Source: Polaromonas sp. JS666 | GTDB lineage: Bacteria; Pseudomonadota; Gammaproteobacteria; Burkholderiales; Burkholderiaceae_C | Assembly (NCBI RefSeq): GCF_900103405.1 | Contig: NZ_FNHX01000002.1 | Coordinates: forward strand, 562,496-626,495 | Reading direction: 5' to 3' | DNA length: 64,000 bases | In this document: positions 27,056-36,245 of the stretch, piece by piece | Numbering within the stretch: position 1 is the stretch's first letter | Layout of the letters: each line of letters opens with the position of its first letter | Program-made: the position numbers and the translations under genes | The notes under the pieces: model-generated | Databases searched by the model: none | What the model saw: the letters and a program-made list of their open reading frames with translations, nothing else | What the model was told of the DNA's origin: nothing

Positions 27056-30000
27056 ATGCCACTCGGCCACACCGCGCGCAGCGCCCTCCGTTTCCTTCAG
27101 GCTTTGCTTGCGGCCTGCCTCAGCCTCCAGGCGCTGGCCACCAGCCCGCCGCCACCGCCGCCTCCCGGCATCAAATTCATGCCCCCGCCCGACTGGCGGC
27201 CGCCGGCCATCGCCGTCAACCACAACGCGGGCCAGCCCATACAGCTGCGCGCGGCTTCGGTGGAGGTCGACGTCTTCGGCGACCAGGCGCGCAGCCGGGT
27301 CGAGCTGCGCCTCTTCAACCCCAACCCCCGCGTGCTCGAAGGCGAGCTGCAGTTCCCGCTGCAGGAGGGCCAGGTGGTGACCGGCTTCGCGCTGGACGTC
27401 AACGGCCGGCTGCGCGACGCGGTGCCCGTGCCCAAGGCCAAGGGCCAGGAAATTTTTGAAGACATACGCCGCCGGCGCGTGGACCCGGGGCTGCTGGAAG
27501 CCGCGGCCGGCAACCAGTACAAGCTGCGCGTCTACCCCATCCCGGCCATGGGAGAGCGGCGCGTGGTGCTCAGCATCACCGAAACCCTGGCGCGCCAGCG
27601 CGATGCCGGCGTGCTCAGGGTGCCGCTGGCCTTCGCCTCCACCGTGGGCCAGTTGCAAGTCAGTGTTCGCGCCCACGGCGCCGCCCGCCAGGATGTGCAG
27701 CTGCTGCAGGCGCCCGCCGGCACCGGGCTGAACGCCGGCAGCACCGGCATGGAACTGAGCCTGCAAAAAAACCAGTGGCAGGCGCCGCAAGGCCCGGCCG
27801 GCTGGCTGCAGCTCGCGCTGCGCCGCACCGGCAAGCCGCAAGTCATGGTGGGCGAGACCGCCGGCAAGACTTTTTTTGCCGGGCAGATCGATGTGCGCGA
27901 CGAGCCCGTGAGGCGGCCCGCGCCTTCCCACATCGCGCTGGTGTGGGACGCCTCGGCTTCGGCCGCCGCGCAGGCCCGGGTACTGCCGGTGCTGGAGGCT
28001 TATTTCCGCAAGCTGGGGCAACCCGTGAAGCTCAGCCTGCTGGTGGTGCGCAACAAGGCCGAAGCCGTGCGCAGCCTCACCGTGGCACCGGGCCGTTTTG
28101 AGGAACTGGCCGACGTGCTGCGCGCGGAGCCTTTTGACGGCTCCAGCAATTTCGACGACCTGCCGATCCCCGCCGACGTGGACACCACCCTGATGGTGAC
28201 CGACGGCCTGATGACGGACGGCAAAAAATCCATCCGCTACACCCACACGGCACCGGTGATGGTGATCAACGGCGCGGCTTCCGCCGACATGGCGCGGCTG
28301 GCCCGGCTGGCCGACCGCACCGGCGGCGCGCTGGTGGATGCCGCCCTGCAATCGCCTGATGAAGGCGCGCAGGCCATGCTGATGCAGGGCTGGCGCATCA
28401 CGAAGCTGGACAGCCTGTCGGCGCGGCAGTTGGTGGCGCCAACAACGCGCATCAGCCAGGGCCGCATCTCGGTGGCCGGCGAGCTGCTGGACAGCAGTGC
28501 CCGCGTCGACATCACACTCGCGCACCCAGACGGGCGCCGGCGCACGCTGGCCTTGCAAGTCAACGCCAAGCCGGTCAGCGGCCACTGGCCCGGCCAGCAA
28601 TGGGCCCAATGGCGCAGCGCCGAATTGGCCGAGAACCCTGGCCTCAACAGCGGCGAACTCCAGCGCATCGCGGCGGCGCACGGCATCGTCGGGCCCAACA
28701 GCTCGCTGATCGTGCTGGAGCTGGCTTCCGACTATGCGCGCTACAGCCTGCCCGCCCCGCCCGAACTCGCCGATGAAGTCGCGCGGCTGGGCCAGCAGCA
28801 ACTCGCCCAGGCGGCGCAGACACGACAGGCGCACATCGAGGCCATGGTCCGGCAGTTTGACGAGAAGCAGCGCTGGTGGGATAAGGACTTCCCCAAGGAC
28901 ACGCCCAAGCGTGCCGAGCCCAAGGCCGAGATGCAGGTCAGCCAGGGCGGCCTGGGCAGCCTGGCTGGCACGGCACGTTCACGCGAGCAAGCCAGGCCCA
29001 CACCGATGCCGGCGCCCGCCGCGCCCGCAGCGGCAGCTCCCGCTGCACCGGCCCCATCGGCCGCACCCGCCATGGCCGCCGAAGCGCGCGCCGACACCGC
29101 CGACCTGCGCCGCGCCAAACAGGCTGCCGCCGCACCCGCCGCCACCATCGCGCTACAGGCCTGGACGCCCGACGCGCCCTATATGAAGCGTTTGCAGAAT
29201 GCCGGCAAGGACGATCTCTACCGCGTCTACCTCGACGAGCGCGCCGCCTACCTCAGCAGCAGTTCCTTCTACATGGATGCGGCCGGCGTGTTTTTTGAGC
29301 GCGGCCTGCCCGAGCTGGGCCTGCGCGTGCTCTCCAACCTCGCCGAGATGAACCTGGAAAACCGCCAATTGCTGCGCCTTTACGCCTATCGCCTGGTGCA
29401 GGCGCGCCGCAACGACCTGGCCGTGCCGGTGTTCGAGCGCATCAGCGAACTCGCGCCCAACGAGCCGCAGTCCTGGCGCGACCTGGGCCTGGCGCTGGCC
29501 GAGAGCGGCCAGCCGCAGCGCGCCGTCAATGCCCTGTGGGAAGTGGTGTCGCAGCCCTGGAACGGCCGCTTCGCCGGCATCAACATGATCGCGCTGGCCG
29601 AACTCAACGCGATTGCCGCCCAGGCAAGCGCCGGCGGCCAGCCCGCGCTGGACCTGGGCCGGGTGGACACCCGCCTGCGCCGCAACCTGCCGCTGGCCCT
29701 GCGTGTGGTCATGGCCTGGGACACCGACGACACCGACATCGACATGTGGGTCAGCGACCCGAACGGCGAGAGGGCCAGCTACGCCAACCGGCTGAGCTAC
29801 CAGGGCGGCGCCATGAGCCCGGACGCGACGGGCGGCTACGGCCCCGAGGAGTTTTCGCTCAAGACCGCCAAACCCGGCAAGTACGGCGTGGAAGCTCAGT
29901 TTTTCGGCCATCGCCAGCAGGTGCTGTCGGCCGGCACCACGGTAATGGTGCGCGTGACCACCGGCTTCGGCACGCCGCAGGCGCGCGACGAATGGACCAC

Positions 30001-30058
30001 CCTGCGGCTCACGCGCGGCCAGGAGACGGTGCGCGTGGCCGAGATCGAACTGCGCTGA
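27056..30058 (+). CDS. Large secreted VIT / VWA-like / DUF2135 protein
   Basis: A 1000-aa exported protein. After a signal peptide (to about residue 28) and a Pro run comes a VIT domain (ELRLFNPNPRVLEGELQFPL; ETLARQRDAGV). Next is a VWA-like domain with the MIDAS motif WDASASAAAQ near residue 300 and MVTDGLMTDG. A long Ala/Pro linker (about 640-695) leads to TPR-like helices (RISELAPNEPQSWRDLGLAL). A C-terminal DUF2135/YfaP domain (MAWDTDDTDIDMWVSDPNGE) ends the protein. This build suggests surface or periplasmic protein binding. A terminator follows at 30149. Confidence 0.78.
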   Translation: MPLGHTARSALRFLQALLAACLSLQALATSPPPPPPPGIKFMPPPDWRPPAIAVNHNAGQPIQLRAASVEVDVFGDQARSRVELRLFNPNPRVLEGELQFPLQEGQVVTGFALDVNGRLRDAVPVPKAKGQEIFEDIRRRRVDPGLLEAAAGNQYKLRVYPIPAMGERRVVLSITETLARQRDAGVLRVPLAFASTVGQLQVSVRAHGAARQDVQLLQAPAGTGLNAGSTGMELSLQKNQWQAPQGPAGWLQLALRRTGKPQVMVGETAGKTFFAGQIDVRDEPVRRPAPSHIALVWDASASAAAQARVLPVLEAYFRKLGQPVKLSLLVVRNKAEAVRSLTVAPGRFEELADVLRAEPFDGSSNFDDLPIPADVDTTLMVTDGLMTDGKKSIRYTHTAPVMVINGAASADMARLARLADRTGGALVDAALQSPDEGAQAMLMQGWRITKLDSLSARQLVAPTTRISQGRISVAGELLDSSARVDITLAHPDGRRRTLALQVNAKPVSGHWPGQQWAQWRSAELAENPGLNSGELQRIAAAHGIVGPNSSLIVLELASDYARYSLPAPPELADEVARLGQQQLAQAAQTRQAHIEAMVRQFDEKQRWWDKDFPKDTPKRAEPKAEMQVSQGGLGSLAGTARSREQARPTPMPAPAAPAAAAPAAPAPSAAPAMAAEARADTADLRRAKQAAAAPAATIALQAWTPDAPYMKRLQNAGKDDLYRVYLDERAAYLSSSSFYMDAAGVFFERGLPELGLRVLSNLAEMNLENRQLLRLYAYRLVQARRNDLAVPVFERISELAPNEPQSWRDLGLALAESGQPQRAVNALWEVVSQPWNGRFAGINMIALAELNAIAAQASAGGQPALDLGRVDTRLRRNLPLALRVVMAWDTDDTDIDMWVSDPNGERASYANRLSYQGGAMSPDATGGYGPEEFSLKTAKPGKYGVEAQFFGHRQQVLSAGTTVMVRVTTGFGTPQARDEWTTLRLTRGQETVRVAEIELR

Positions 30059-30148
30059 GCCCTCCCAAAAAGCGAGATGCCACTGTGCATATAAAGGCTA
30101 TAACGCTTTGCGGGGTACCCCCTGCATGAGAGGCGCATAGAATCAATC

Positions 30149-30178
30149 ACCGGGCCCAAGCAATTGCGCCCGGTTTTT
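30149..30178 (+). terminator. Rho-independent terminator before guaC
   Basis: Stem ACCGGGC / GCCCGGT with a 12-base loop, then five T. It probably ends the VIT-protein transcript. If guaC were transcribed from an AT-richer stretch at 30083-30145, the hairpin would instead sit in its leader and could act as an attenuator. A 10-bp palindrome GGGGTACCCC lies at 30112-30121. Confidence 0.65.
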
Positions 30179-30272
30179 GTTTCAGCCTTGCTTTCACTGC
30201 AAGCGCCTGCCGCAAGCCGGTCCAGTCCAAGCGCCTTCTGTTCTTCAACAGTTTTTTAGGAGCTTGGGAATC

Positions 30273-31250
30273 ATGGAAATCTTCGACTACGACAACATCC
30301 TGCTGCTGCCGCGCAAATGCCGCGTGGAAAGCCGTTCAGAATGCGACGCCAGCGCGACGCTGGGCGGGCGCAGTTTCCGCATCCCGGTGGTGCCGGCCAA
30401 TATGAAGACGGTGGTCAACGAGGAGATCTGCGCCTGGATGGCGAAGAACGGCTACTTCTACGTGATGCACCGCTTCGACCTGGACAACGTCCAGTTCGTG
30501 AAAGACATGAAAGCGCGCGGCGCCTACGCCTCCATCTCGCTGGGCGTGAAAAAACCCGACTACGACACGGTGGACCGCTTGGCCGCCGAGGGCCTGGTAC
30601 CCGAGTACATCACCATAGACATCGCGCACGGCCATGCCGACACCGTGCAGAAGATGATCGCCTACCTCAAGCAGAAGCTGCCGGCCTCTTTTGTGATCGC
30701 CGGCAACGTGGGCACGCCCGAAGCCGTCATCGACCTCGAAAACTGGGGCGCCGACGCGACCAAGGTCGGCATAGGCCCGGGCAAGGTCTGCATCACCAAG
30801 ATGAAAACCGGCTTCGGCACCGGCGGCTGGCAGCTGTCGGCGCTCAAGTGGTGCGCGCGCGTGGCGACCAAGCCCATCATTGCCGACGGCGGCATACGCG
30901 AGCACGGCGACATCGCCAAGTCGGTGCGCTTTGGCGCGACCATGGTGATGATTGGCTCCATGCTGGCCGGCCTGGAAGAAAGCCCGGGCAAGACCGTGGA
31001 GGTCGACGGCAAGCTCTTCAAGGAGTACTACGGCAGCGCCTCGGACTTCAACAAGGGTGAGTACAAGCACGTCGAGGGCAAGCGCATCCTGGAGCCGGTC
31101 AAGGGCACGCTGGCCGACACGCTGCGCGAGATGGAGGAAGACATCCAGAGCTCCATCAGCTATGCCGGCGGCACCAGGCTGCTGGACATCCGCAAGGTCA
31201 ACTACGTCACGCTGGGCGGCGACAACGCGGGTGAGCACTTGCTGATGTAA
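30273..31250 (+). CDS. guaC: GMP reductase
   Basis: A 325-aa NADPH-dependent enzyme that deaminates GMP to IMP in purine salvage. It has the IMPDH/GMPR barrel with the active-site loop [19 protein letters not shown], in which the Cys attacks the purine, followed by [17 protein letters not shown] and the GMP-binding [13 protein letters not shown]. There is no CBS domain, and the length and [12 protein letters not shown] start fit GuaC rather than GuaB. ATG 30273 has AGGAG 10 bp upstream. It ends 8 bp from the convergent hydrolase gene. Confidence 0.93.
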   Translation: MEIFDYDNILLLPRKCRVESRSECDASATLGGRSFRIPVVPANMKTVVNEEICAWMAKNGYFYVMHRFDLDNVQFVKDMKARGAYASISLGVKKPDYDTVDRLAAEGLVPEYITIDIAHGHADTVQKMIAYLKQKLPASFVIAGNVGTPEAVIDLENWGADATKVGIGPGKVCITKMKTGFGTGGWQLSALKWCARVATKPIIADGGIREHGDIAKSVRFGATMVMIGSMLAGLEESPGKTVEVDGKLFKEYYGSASDFNKGEYKHVEGKRILEPVKGTLADTLREMEEDIQSSISYAGGTRLLDIRKVNYVTLGGDNAGEHLLM

Positions 31251-31258
31251 GGACCTGC

Positions 31259-32152
31259 CTACGCAGGCTTGGCGGAAAGCCCCAGCAAATCCAGCGCCAG
31301 GCCGTGCAGGCGGTGATCCGTCTCCGCCAGCGCGTCCAGCGCGCTGAAATGGTTGCGGCGCAAATGCGACTCGCACACCGGCACGATGCGCTCGCCCCAG
31401 GCCTGCTGGATCAGCAGGTTCTGGCGCAAGAATTCGGCGCTTTCGTCAGCCCCCGCCACGCTGTAGAGCGTGCCGCGGCTTGGCGCCGGCAGCAGCGCCG
31501 GGCTGGCCTTGGCGACCTGCTCGGGCGTGAGCTTGAGCGAGTCTTTGACGAAGGGCGCGTGGCGCATGGGCTCCAGGTCGTAAAGGCCTGAAATCGACAG
31601 CGCATTCTTCACCAGGTCCGCCGGCAGGTCGCCGGCATAGGCCCTCCAGTCGCACAGCAGCAGCATGGCCGCCAGGTGTCCGCCGGCCGAGTGCCCGGCC
31701 ACCGTGATGCGGCTGGGGTCACCGCCGTAGCGGGCGATGTGGCGCCAGGTCCAGGCCAGGGCCTTGACCATCTGCATCGTGATCTCGGGAATCGTCACCG
31801 CGGGGCACAGGGCGTAGTTGGGCACCACGACACAGGCGCCGGCCTCGGTGAAAGGCGGCACGATAAAGGAGTGGTCGGACTTGTCCAGCGCCCGCCAGTA
31901 GCCGCCGTGGATGAACACCAGCACCGGTGCACCCTTGCCCGCCTTGGCGCCGTGGATGCCGAAGCCGCCGGCCGGAAACACGTCCAGCATTTCACCCGCA
32001 TGGTTGCCGTAAGGCACATCGACCTGGCAGGGCAGGCGCTTGCGCGCGGCCTGCGAGTCGGCGGCCCAGCGCGCGAAGTAGGCCGGGTGCTCGGGCACCA
32101 GCGCGCGGTTGTTGTACATGCGGTCCAGCCAGGCGGGATCGAAAGGGTTCAT
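31259..32152 (-). CDS. Alpha/beta hydrolase, kynurenine-formamidase/BD-FAE type
   Basis: A 297-aa esterase-like enzyme of the hormone-sensitive-lipase/kynurenine formamidase group. It has the oxyanion motif FIHGGYW near residue 88, the nucleophile elbow VAGHSAGGHLA near 160 and a C-terminal histidine segment (LRRNHFSAL). No signal peptide. The start MNPFDPAWLDRMYNNRA is set by AGGAGA 6 bp upstream. It is divergent from a GntR gene by 135 bp, so it likely belongs to the GntR-controlled set. Substrate unknown. Confidence 0.83.
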   Translation of the reverse strand: MNPFDPAWLDRMYNNRALVPEHPAYFARWAADSQAARKRLPCQVDVPYGNHAGEMLDVFPAGGFGIHGAKAGKGAPVLVFIHGGYWRALDKSDHSFIVPPFTEAGACVVVPNYALCPAVTIPEITMQMVKALAWTWRHIARYGGDPSRITVAGHSAGGHLAAMLLLCDWRAYAGDLPADLVKNALSISGLYDLEPMRHAPFVKDSLKLTPEQVAKASPALLPAPSRGTLYSVAGADESAEFLRQNLLIQQAWGERIVPVCESHLRRNHFSALDALAETDHRLHGLALDLLGLSAKPA

Positions 32153-32267
32153 TGTTGTTCTCCTGAAAAATGGCAAAGCAGTCAGTGGCCGCCATCTTGG
32201 CACAGCCAGGCCAGCCCATGGTCGACCCCGGGTAAACCCGGAATCATCGAGCACCAGATCAGCGTAT

Positions 32268-32279
32268 TCTGTATACAGA
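32268..32279. promoter_or_regulatory. GntR/FadR-type palindromic operator
   Basis: TCTGTATACAGA, a perfect 12-bp palindrome with the GTATAC centre typical of FadR-subfamily sites. It lies 8 bp before the GntR ATG, in the gap shared with the divergent hydrolase. I infer autoregulation and control of the hydrolase. Confidence 0.7.
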
Positions 32280-32287
32280 GTACAAAT

Positions 32288-32974
32288 ATGCCATCCCAGC
32301 TGATCAAAATTGAATCCACGCCCGACCTGGTCGACCAGGTCTACCGCAACCTGCTGGACGCCATCAGCGAGGGTTCGCTGGCGCCGGGCGCGCGCATCAC
32401 ACAGGAAGAGATTGCCGTCCAGCTCGCGGTCTCGCGCCAGCCAGTGCTGCAGGCCTTGCGCCTGCTGAAAAAGGACGGCTTTGTGCTGGACGCACCGGGC
32501 CGCGGCGTGCTGGTCGCGCCGCTGGACGTGGCTTCGCTGGTACAGATTTACCAGGTGCGCAGCGCGCTCGATGCGCTGGCCGCCCGCCTGGCTGCGCAGG
32601 CGCATGCCCGATTGGACCCGCAACTGATCAGCCAGGGCCGCGAAGCCGCGCGCGGCAGCGACGTCAAGGCCATGATGGCGGCCGACGCGCGCTTTCATGC
32701 GGCGATTTATGGAGCCTCGGGCAACCCGCTGATCGCCCAGAGCGCGCAGCTGCACTGGCACCACATACGCCGCGCCATGGGCGCTGTGCTGCAGGTGTCG
32801 ACCATGCGCGAGTCGATCTGGGACGAACACGAGGCGATCGCCCAGGCCATCGCTGACGGCGATGCCGACAAGGCCGAAGCGCTGATACGCGAGCATGGCG
32901 AGGAAGCCGGCCACAACCTGGCGAGGCTGCTGTCCAGCGCCCTGGCCCAGCCGGCCGCATCCACCGCCCCCTGA
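32288..32974 (+). CDS. GntR-family regulator, FadR subfamily (FCD domain)
   Basis: A 228-aa repressor-type protein. The winged helix is at the N-terminus (DQVYRNLLDAISEGSLAPGA, ITQEEIAVQLAVSRQPVLQA, LRLLKKDGFVL). The FCD all-helical effector domain follows (residues ~85-215), including DARFHAAIYGASGNPLIA with histidines that usually bind a metal near the ligand. No Shine-Dalgarno precedes ATG 32288. FCD regulators commonly sense carboxylic acids or sugar acids of the pathway they control, here probably genes 33007-36240 and the divergent hydrolase. Confidence 0.88.
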   Translation: MPSQLIKIESTPDLVDQVYRNLLDAISEGSLAPGARITQEEIAVQLAVSRQPVLQALRLLKKDGFVLDAPGRGVLVAPLDVASLVQIYQVRSALDALAARLAAQAHARLDPQLISQGREAARGSDVKAMMAADARFHAAIYGASGNPLIAQSAQLHWHHIRRAMGAVLQVSTMRESIWDEHEAIAQAIADGDADKAEALIREHGEEAGHNLARLLSSALAQPAASTAP

Positions 32975-33006
32975 AGCACCCGGACAACCACCGAAGGAGA
33001 CATGCG

Positions 33007-33888
33007 ATGAGACTGAGCCCCGAACAGCTTGCCCAATTCGACCGCGACGGCTACCTGTTTTTCCCCGGCCTGTTCACGCCGGAGGAAATACAGGTGCTCA
33101 ATGACGCCGTGCCCGAGCTCTACAGCCGGCACGAGAACTACAACATCCGCGAAAAAGGCAAGGACGCGGTGCGCACCAACTTCGCGGCGCATATGTACAG
33201 CGAGCCCTTTGCGCGCCTGGCGCGGCACCCGCGCATGGTGGAGCCGGTGGAAGACCTGCTGGGCGAGCAGCTCTACATGCACCAGTTCAAGATCAACGGC
33301 AAGATGGCTTTTGAAGGCGACGTCTGGCAGTGGCACCAGGACTACGGCACCTGGCTGAACGACGACATGATGCCGACCGAGCGCGCGATGAATGTGGCCA
33401 TCTTCCTGGACGAGGTGACCGAGCACAACGGCCCGCTGATGTTCATCCCCGGCAGCCACAAGAAAGGCGTGGTCGATGCCAGGCACGACCTCACCACCAC
33501 CAGCTACCCGCTGTGGACGGTGGACAACGAGCTGATACGCCAGCTGGTGCAGCGCGCCGGCGGCAAGCAGGGCGGAATCGTCAGCCCCAAGGGCCCGGCC
33601 GGCTCCATGATTTTGTTCCACTCCTGCCTGGTGCATGCCTCGGGCAGCAACCTCTCGCCTTTCAACCGGGTCAGCGTCTACCTGAGCCTGTGCGCCGTCA
33701 GCAACCACATCCGTCGCCACAAACGCCCCGAGTACATCGCCCACCGCGACTTCACCCCCATCAGCTGCCTGCCCGACGATTGCCTGCTCAAGGACTACCC
33801 GGTGGACCTGCCCTGGAAGGACGGCGTGCCGGCCACGGCACTGCAAACCTCGATGGAAGAAATCGCGCCTGAGCGCAAGGCGGCTTGA
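33007..33888 (+). CDS. Phytanoyl-CoA dioxygenase (PhyH) family Fe(II)/2-oxoglutarate oxygenase
   Basis: A 293-aa oxygenase. The iron-binding HxD is in WQWHQDYGTW near residue 118; the distal His is in SCLVHASGSN and the 2-oxoglutarate-binding Arg in NRVSVYLSL. PhyH relatives hydroxylate very different compounds (acyl-CoA, ectoine, phosphonates), so the substrate is open. It has an AAGGAGA site before the ATG, starts 32 bp after gntR and is followed 4 bp later by the SAF-domain oxidoreductase; the three are probably one operon. Confidence 0.88.
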   Translation: MRLSPEQLAQFDRDGYLFFPGLFTPEEIQVLNDAVPELYSRHENYNIREKGKDAVRTNFAAHMYSEPFARLARHPRMVEPVEDLLGEQLYMHQFKINGKMAFEGDVWQWHQDYGTWLNDDMMPTERAMNVAIFLDEVTEHNGPLMFIPGSHKKGVVDARHDLTTTSYPLWTVDNELIRQLVQRAGGKQGGIVSPKGPAGSMILFHSCLVHASGSNLSPFNRVSVYLSLCAVSNHIRRHKRPEYIAHRDFTPISCLPDDCLLKDYPVDLPWKDGVPATALQTSMEEIAPERKAA

Positions 33889-33892
33889 GGTC

Positions 33893-35251
33893 ATGAACCT
33901 GTATACGAAGCTCCAGCAACGCGCGGCCGACAACCAGCCGGTGCGCATAGGCCTGATAGGCGCGGGCAAGTTCGGCTCCATGTACCTTGCGCAGATCCCG
34001 CGCACGCCGGGTGTGCACCTGGTGGCGATCGCAGACCTCTCGCCCGATGCGGCGCGTACCAACCTCGCCCGCGTGGGCTGGAAACCCGAGATGGCCCAGG
34101 CCGCCTCGGCGCAAGCGGCGATCAAGGCCGGCACGACCTGGGTCACCGACGACTGGCAGGCGGTGGTCACGCATCCGCAGGTCGACATCGTTGTGGAATG
34201 CACCGGCAACCCGATTGCCGCGGTGGAGCATTGCCTGCAGGCTTTTGCGCACGGCAAGCACGTGGTCAACGTCACGGTGGAGGCTGACGCCTTTTGCGGC
34301 CCGCTGCTGGCGCGCAAGGCGGCTGAGGCCGGTGTGGTGTATTCGCTGGCTTTCGGCGACCAGCCGGCATTGATCTGCGACCTGGTGGACTGGGCACGCA
34401 CCTGCGGCTTCCCGGTGGTGGCGGCGGGCCGCGGCCATAAATGGCTGCCGCATTTTTGCGAATCCACGCCCGAGACGGTGTGGGGCAACTACGGCCTCAC
34501 GCCCGAGCAGGCCGCGCGTGGCGGGCTGAACCCGAAGATGTTCAACAGTTTCCTGGACGGCTCCAAGCCTTCCATAGAATCCACCGCCGTGGCCAATGCC
34601 ACAGGCCTCACGGTGCCCAGCAACGGCCTGCTCTACCCGCCGGCCAGCGTGGAAGACATTCCTTATGTGACACGCCCCATCAGCGAAGGCGGTGTGCTGG
34701 AGCGCAAAGGCATGGTGGAAGTCATCTCTTCGCTGGAAGCCAACGGCCGCAAGATTCCCTACGACATCCGCATGGGCGTCTGGGTCACGGTGGAAGCCGA
34801 GACCGACTACATCAAAAACTGCTTTGAGGAATACAACGCCCACACCGACCCCAGCGGGCGTTATTTCACGCTGTACAAGCGCTGGCACCTGATAGGCCTG
34901 GAAGTCGGCGTCTCGGTCGCCAGCGTCGCGCTGCGCGGCGAACCGACCGGCGTGGCGACCTGCTGGAACGCCGACGTGGTGGCCACAGCCAAACGCGACC
35001 TGCAGCCCGGCGACATGCTGGACGGCGAAGGCGGCTACACCGTCTGGGGCAAGCTGCTGCCGGCCGGCACCTCCACGAAGATGGGCGGCCTGCCGCTGGG
35101 GCTGGCGCACCAGGTCAAGGTGGTGCGCGCGGTCAAGAAAGGCCAGAGCCTGAGCTGGGGCGACGTGGCCATGGACACCTCCACGCCTGCGTTCAAAGTG
35201 CGGCAGGAGATGGAAGCCATGTTCGCGCCGGCCCTGAAAAAAGCCGCGTAA
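33893..35251 (+). CDS. NAD(P)-dependent oxidoreductase with C-terminal SAF domain
   Basis: A 452-aa fusion-like protein. The N-terminal Rossmann domain (RIGLIGAGKFGSMYLAQ near residue 18; VDIVVECTGNP near 98) resembles homoserine-dehydrogenase or MocA-type dehydrogenases. The C-terminal part (ATAKRDLQPGDMLDGEGGYT; GQSLSWGDVAMD) looks like a SAF domain, as in altronate dehydratase and sialic-acid synthase. Proteins of this build are often mislabelled as flagellar FlgA. The translational spacing of 4 bp from the PhyH gene implies a shared substrate pathway. Reaction unknown. Confidence 0.78.
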   Translation: MNLYTKLQQRAADNQPVRIGLIGAGKFGSMYLAQIPRTPGVHLVAIADLSPDAARTNLARVGWKPEMAQAASAQAAIKAGTTWVTDDWQAVVTHPQVDIVVECTGNPIAAVEHCLQAFAHGKHVVNVTVEADAFCGPLLARKAAEAGVVYSLAFGDQPALICDLVDWARTCGFPVVAAGRGHKWLPHFCESTPETVWGNYGLTPEQAARGGLNPKMFNSFLDGSKPSIESTAVANATGLTVPSNGLLYPPASVEDIPYVTRPISEGGVLERKGMVEVISSLEANGRKIPYDIRMGVWVTVEAETDYIKNCFEEYNAHTDPSGRYFTLYKRWHLIGLEVGVSVASVALRGEPTGVATCWNADVVATAKRDLQPGDMLDGEGGYTVWGKLLPAGTSTKMGGLPLGLAHQVKVVRAVKKGQSLSWGDVAMDTSTPAFKVRQEMEAMFAPALKKAA

Positions 35252-35343
35252 AAATACATCTGGAAACGCTGCCTAGAAAGCTCGCTGACAGCCTTCTCGC
35301 GCGGCCGGCCTCATGATGGCTGAAAGCCATTGTGAGGACACGA

Positions 35344-36240
35344 ATGACCACTGCCAGCGACACGCCCCTTCCCCGCATTGCCTTCCTGGGCACGGGCATC
35401 ATGGGGCTTCCCATGGCCGGGCGGCTTTGCGCAGCCGGCTGCGCGCCGCAGGTGTGGAACCGCACGCCGGCCAAGGCCGGCCCGCTGGCCGCGCTCGGTG
35501 CGTCGGTCCATGCCCGCGCCGCCGCAGCGGTGGCGAACGCCGACATCGTCATCAGCATGCTCGAAAACGGCCCGGTGGTCGAAGAGGTGCTGTTCTCGCA
35601 AGGCGTGGCCGCCGCGATGAAACCGGGGGCCCTGTTTCTCGATATGGCGTCCATCCAACCACGCGAAGCACGCGACCATGCGGCGCGCCTGGGTGCGCTG
35701 GGCATTTCGCATCTCGATGCGCCCGTCTCGGGCGGCCCCGGCGGCGCGGAGAGCGGCACGCTGGCCATCATGGCCGGCGGCAAGGCGGAAGATTTCGCGA
35801 GGGCCTTGCCGGTGCTCCAACACTTCGGCCGCGCGACACACGTGGGCCCGCACGGCAGCGGCCAGCTCACCAAGCTGGCCAACCAGATGATTGTGGGCAT
35901 CACGATAGGCGCGGTGGCCGAAGCGCTGCTGTTCACCTCGCGCGGCGGGGCCGACATGGCAAAAGTCAGGGAAGCCATCACCGGCGGCTTTGCGGGCAGC
36001 CGCGTGCTGCAAGTGCACGGCCAGCGCATGCTGGAGCGCGACTTCGCGCCGCGCGCGCGCATGGACATCCAGCTCAAGGACATGCGCAACGCGCTGGCGA
36101 CCGCGCAGGAGATCGGTTTTGAGGCGCCCATCACCGCGCTGTTCGAACGGCTTTATGCCGAGGGCGTGGAGAACGGCCTGACCGACCTGGACCAGTCAGC
36201 GCTGTTTGTCGAACTGGCCAGCCGCAACGGCATGAGCTGA
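35344..36240 (+). CDS. 3-hydroxyisobutyrate-dehydrogenase-like (beta-hydroxyacid) dehydrogenase
   Basis: A 298-aa member of the beta-HAD family. The dinucleotide motif GTGIMGLPMAGRL is near residue 16. The substrate loop LDAPVSGGPGGAESGTLAIM follows, then the catalytic-Lys region GQLTKLANQMIVGITIG. Members oxidise 3-hydroxyisobutyrate, tartronate semialdehyde (reverse) or similar acids. Start MTTASDTP has GAGGA upstream. It lies 92 bp after the SAF gene and may belong to the same unit. It ends 5 bp from convergent proline dehydrogenase. Confidence 0.86.
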   Translation: MTTASDTPLPRIAFLGTGIMGLPMAGRLCAAGCAPQVWNRTPAKAGPLAALGASVHARAAAAVANADIVISMLENGPVVEEVLFSQGVAAAMKPGALFLDMASIQPREARDHAARLGALGISHLDAPVSGGPGGAESGTLAIMAGGKAEDFARALPVLQHFGRATHVGPHGSGQLTKLANQMIVGITIGAVAEALLFTSRGGADMAKVREAITGGFAGSRVLQVHGQRMLERDFAPRARMDIQLKDMRNALATAQEIGFEAPITALFERLYAEGVENGLTDLDQSALFVELASRNGMS

Positions 36241-36245
36241 ATCCC

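Noticed and set aside
27053-28834. Minus-strand frame opposite the VIT protein
   Set aside because: Composition of a reversed GC-rich gene; no signal, domain or ribosome site.
30083-30145. AT-richer stretch before guaC as a purine riboswitch or promoter
   Set aside because: No three-way junction or well-spaced -35/-10 could be found.
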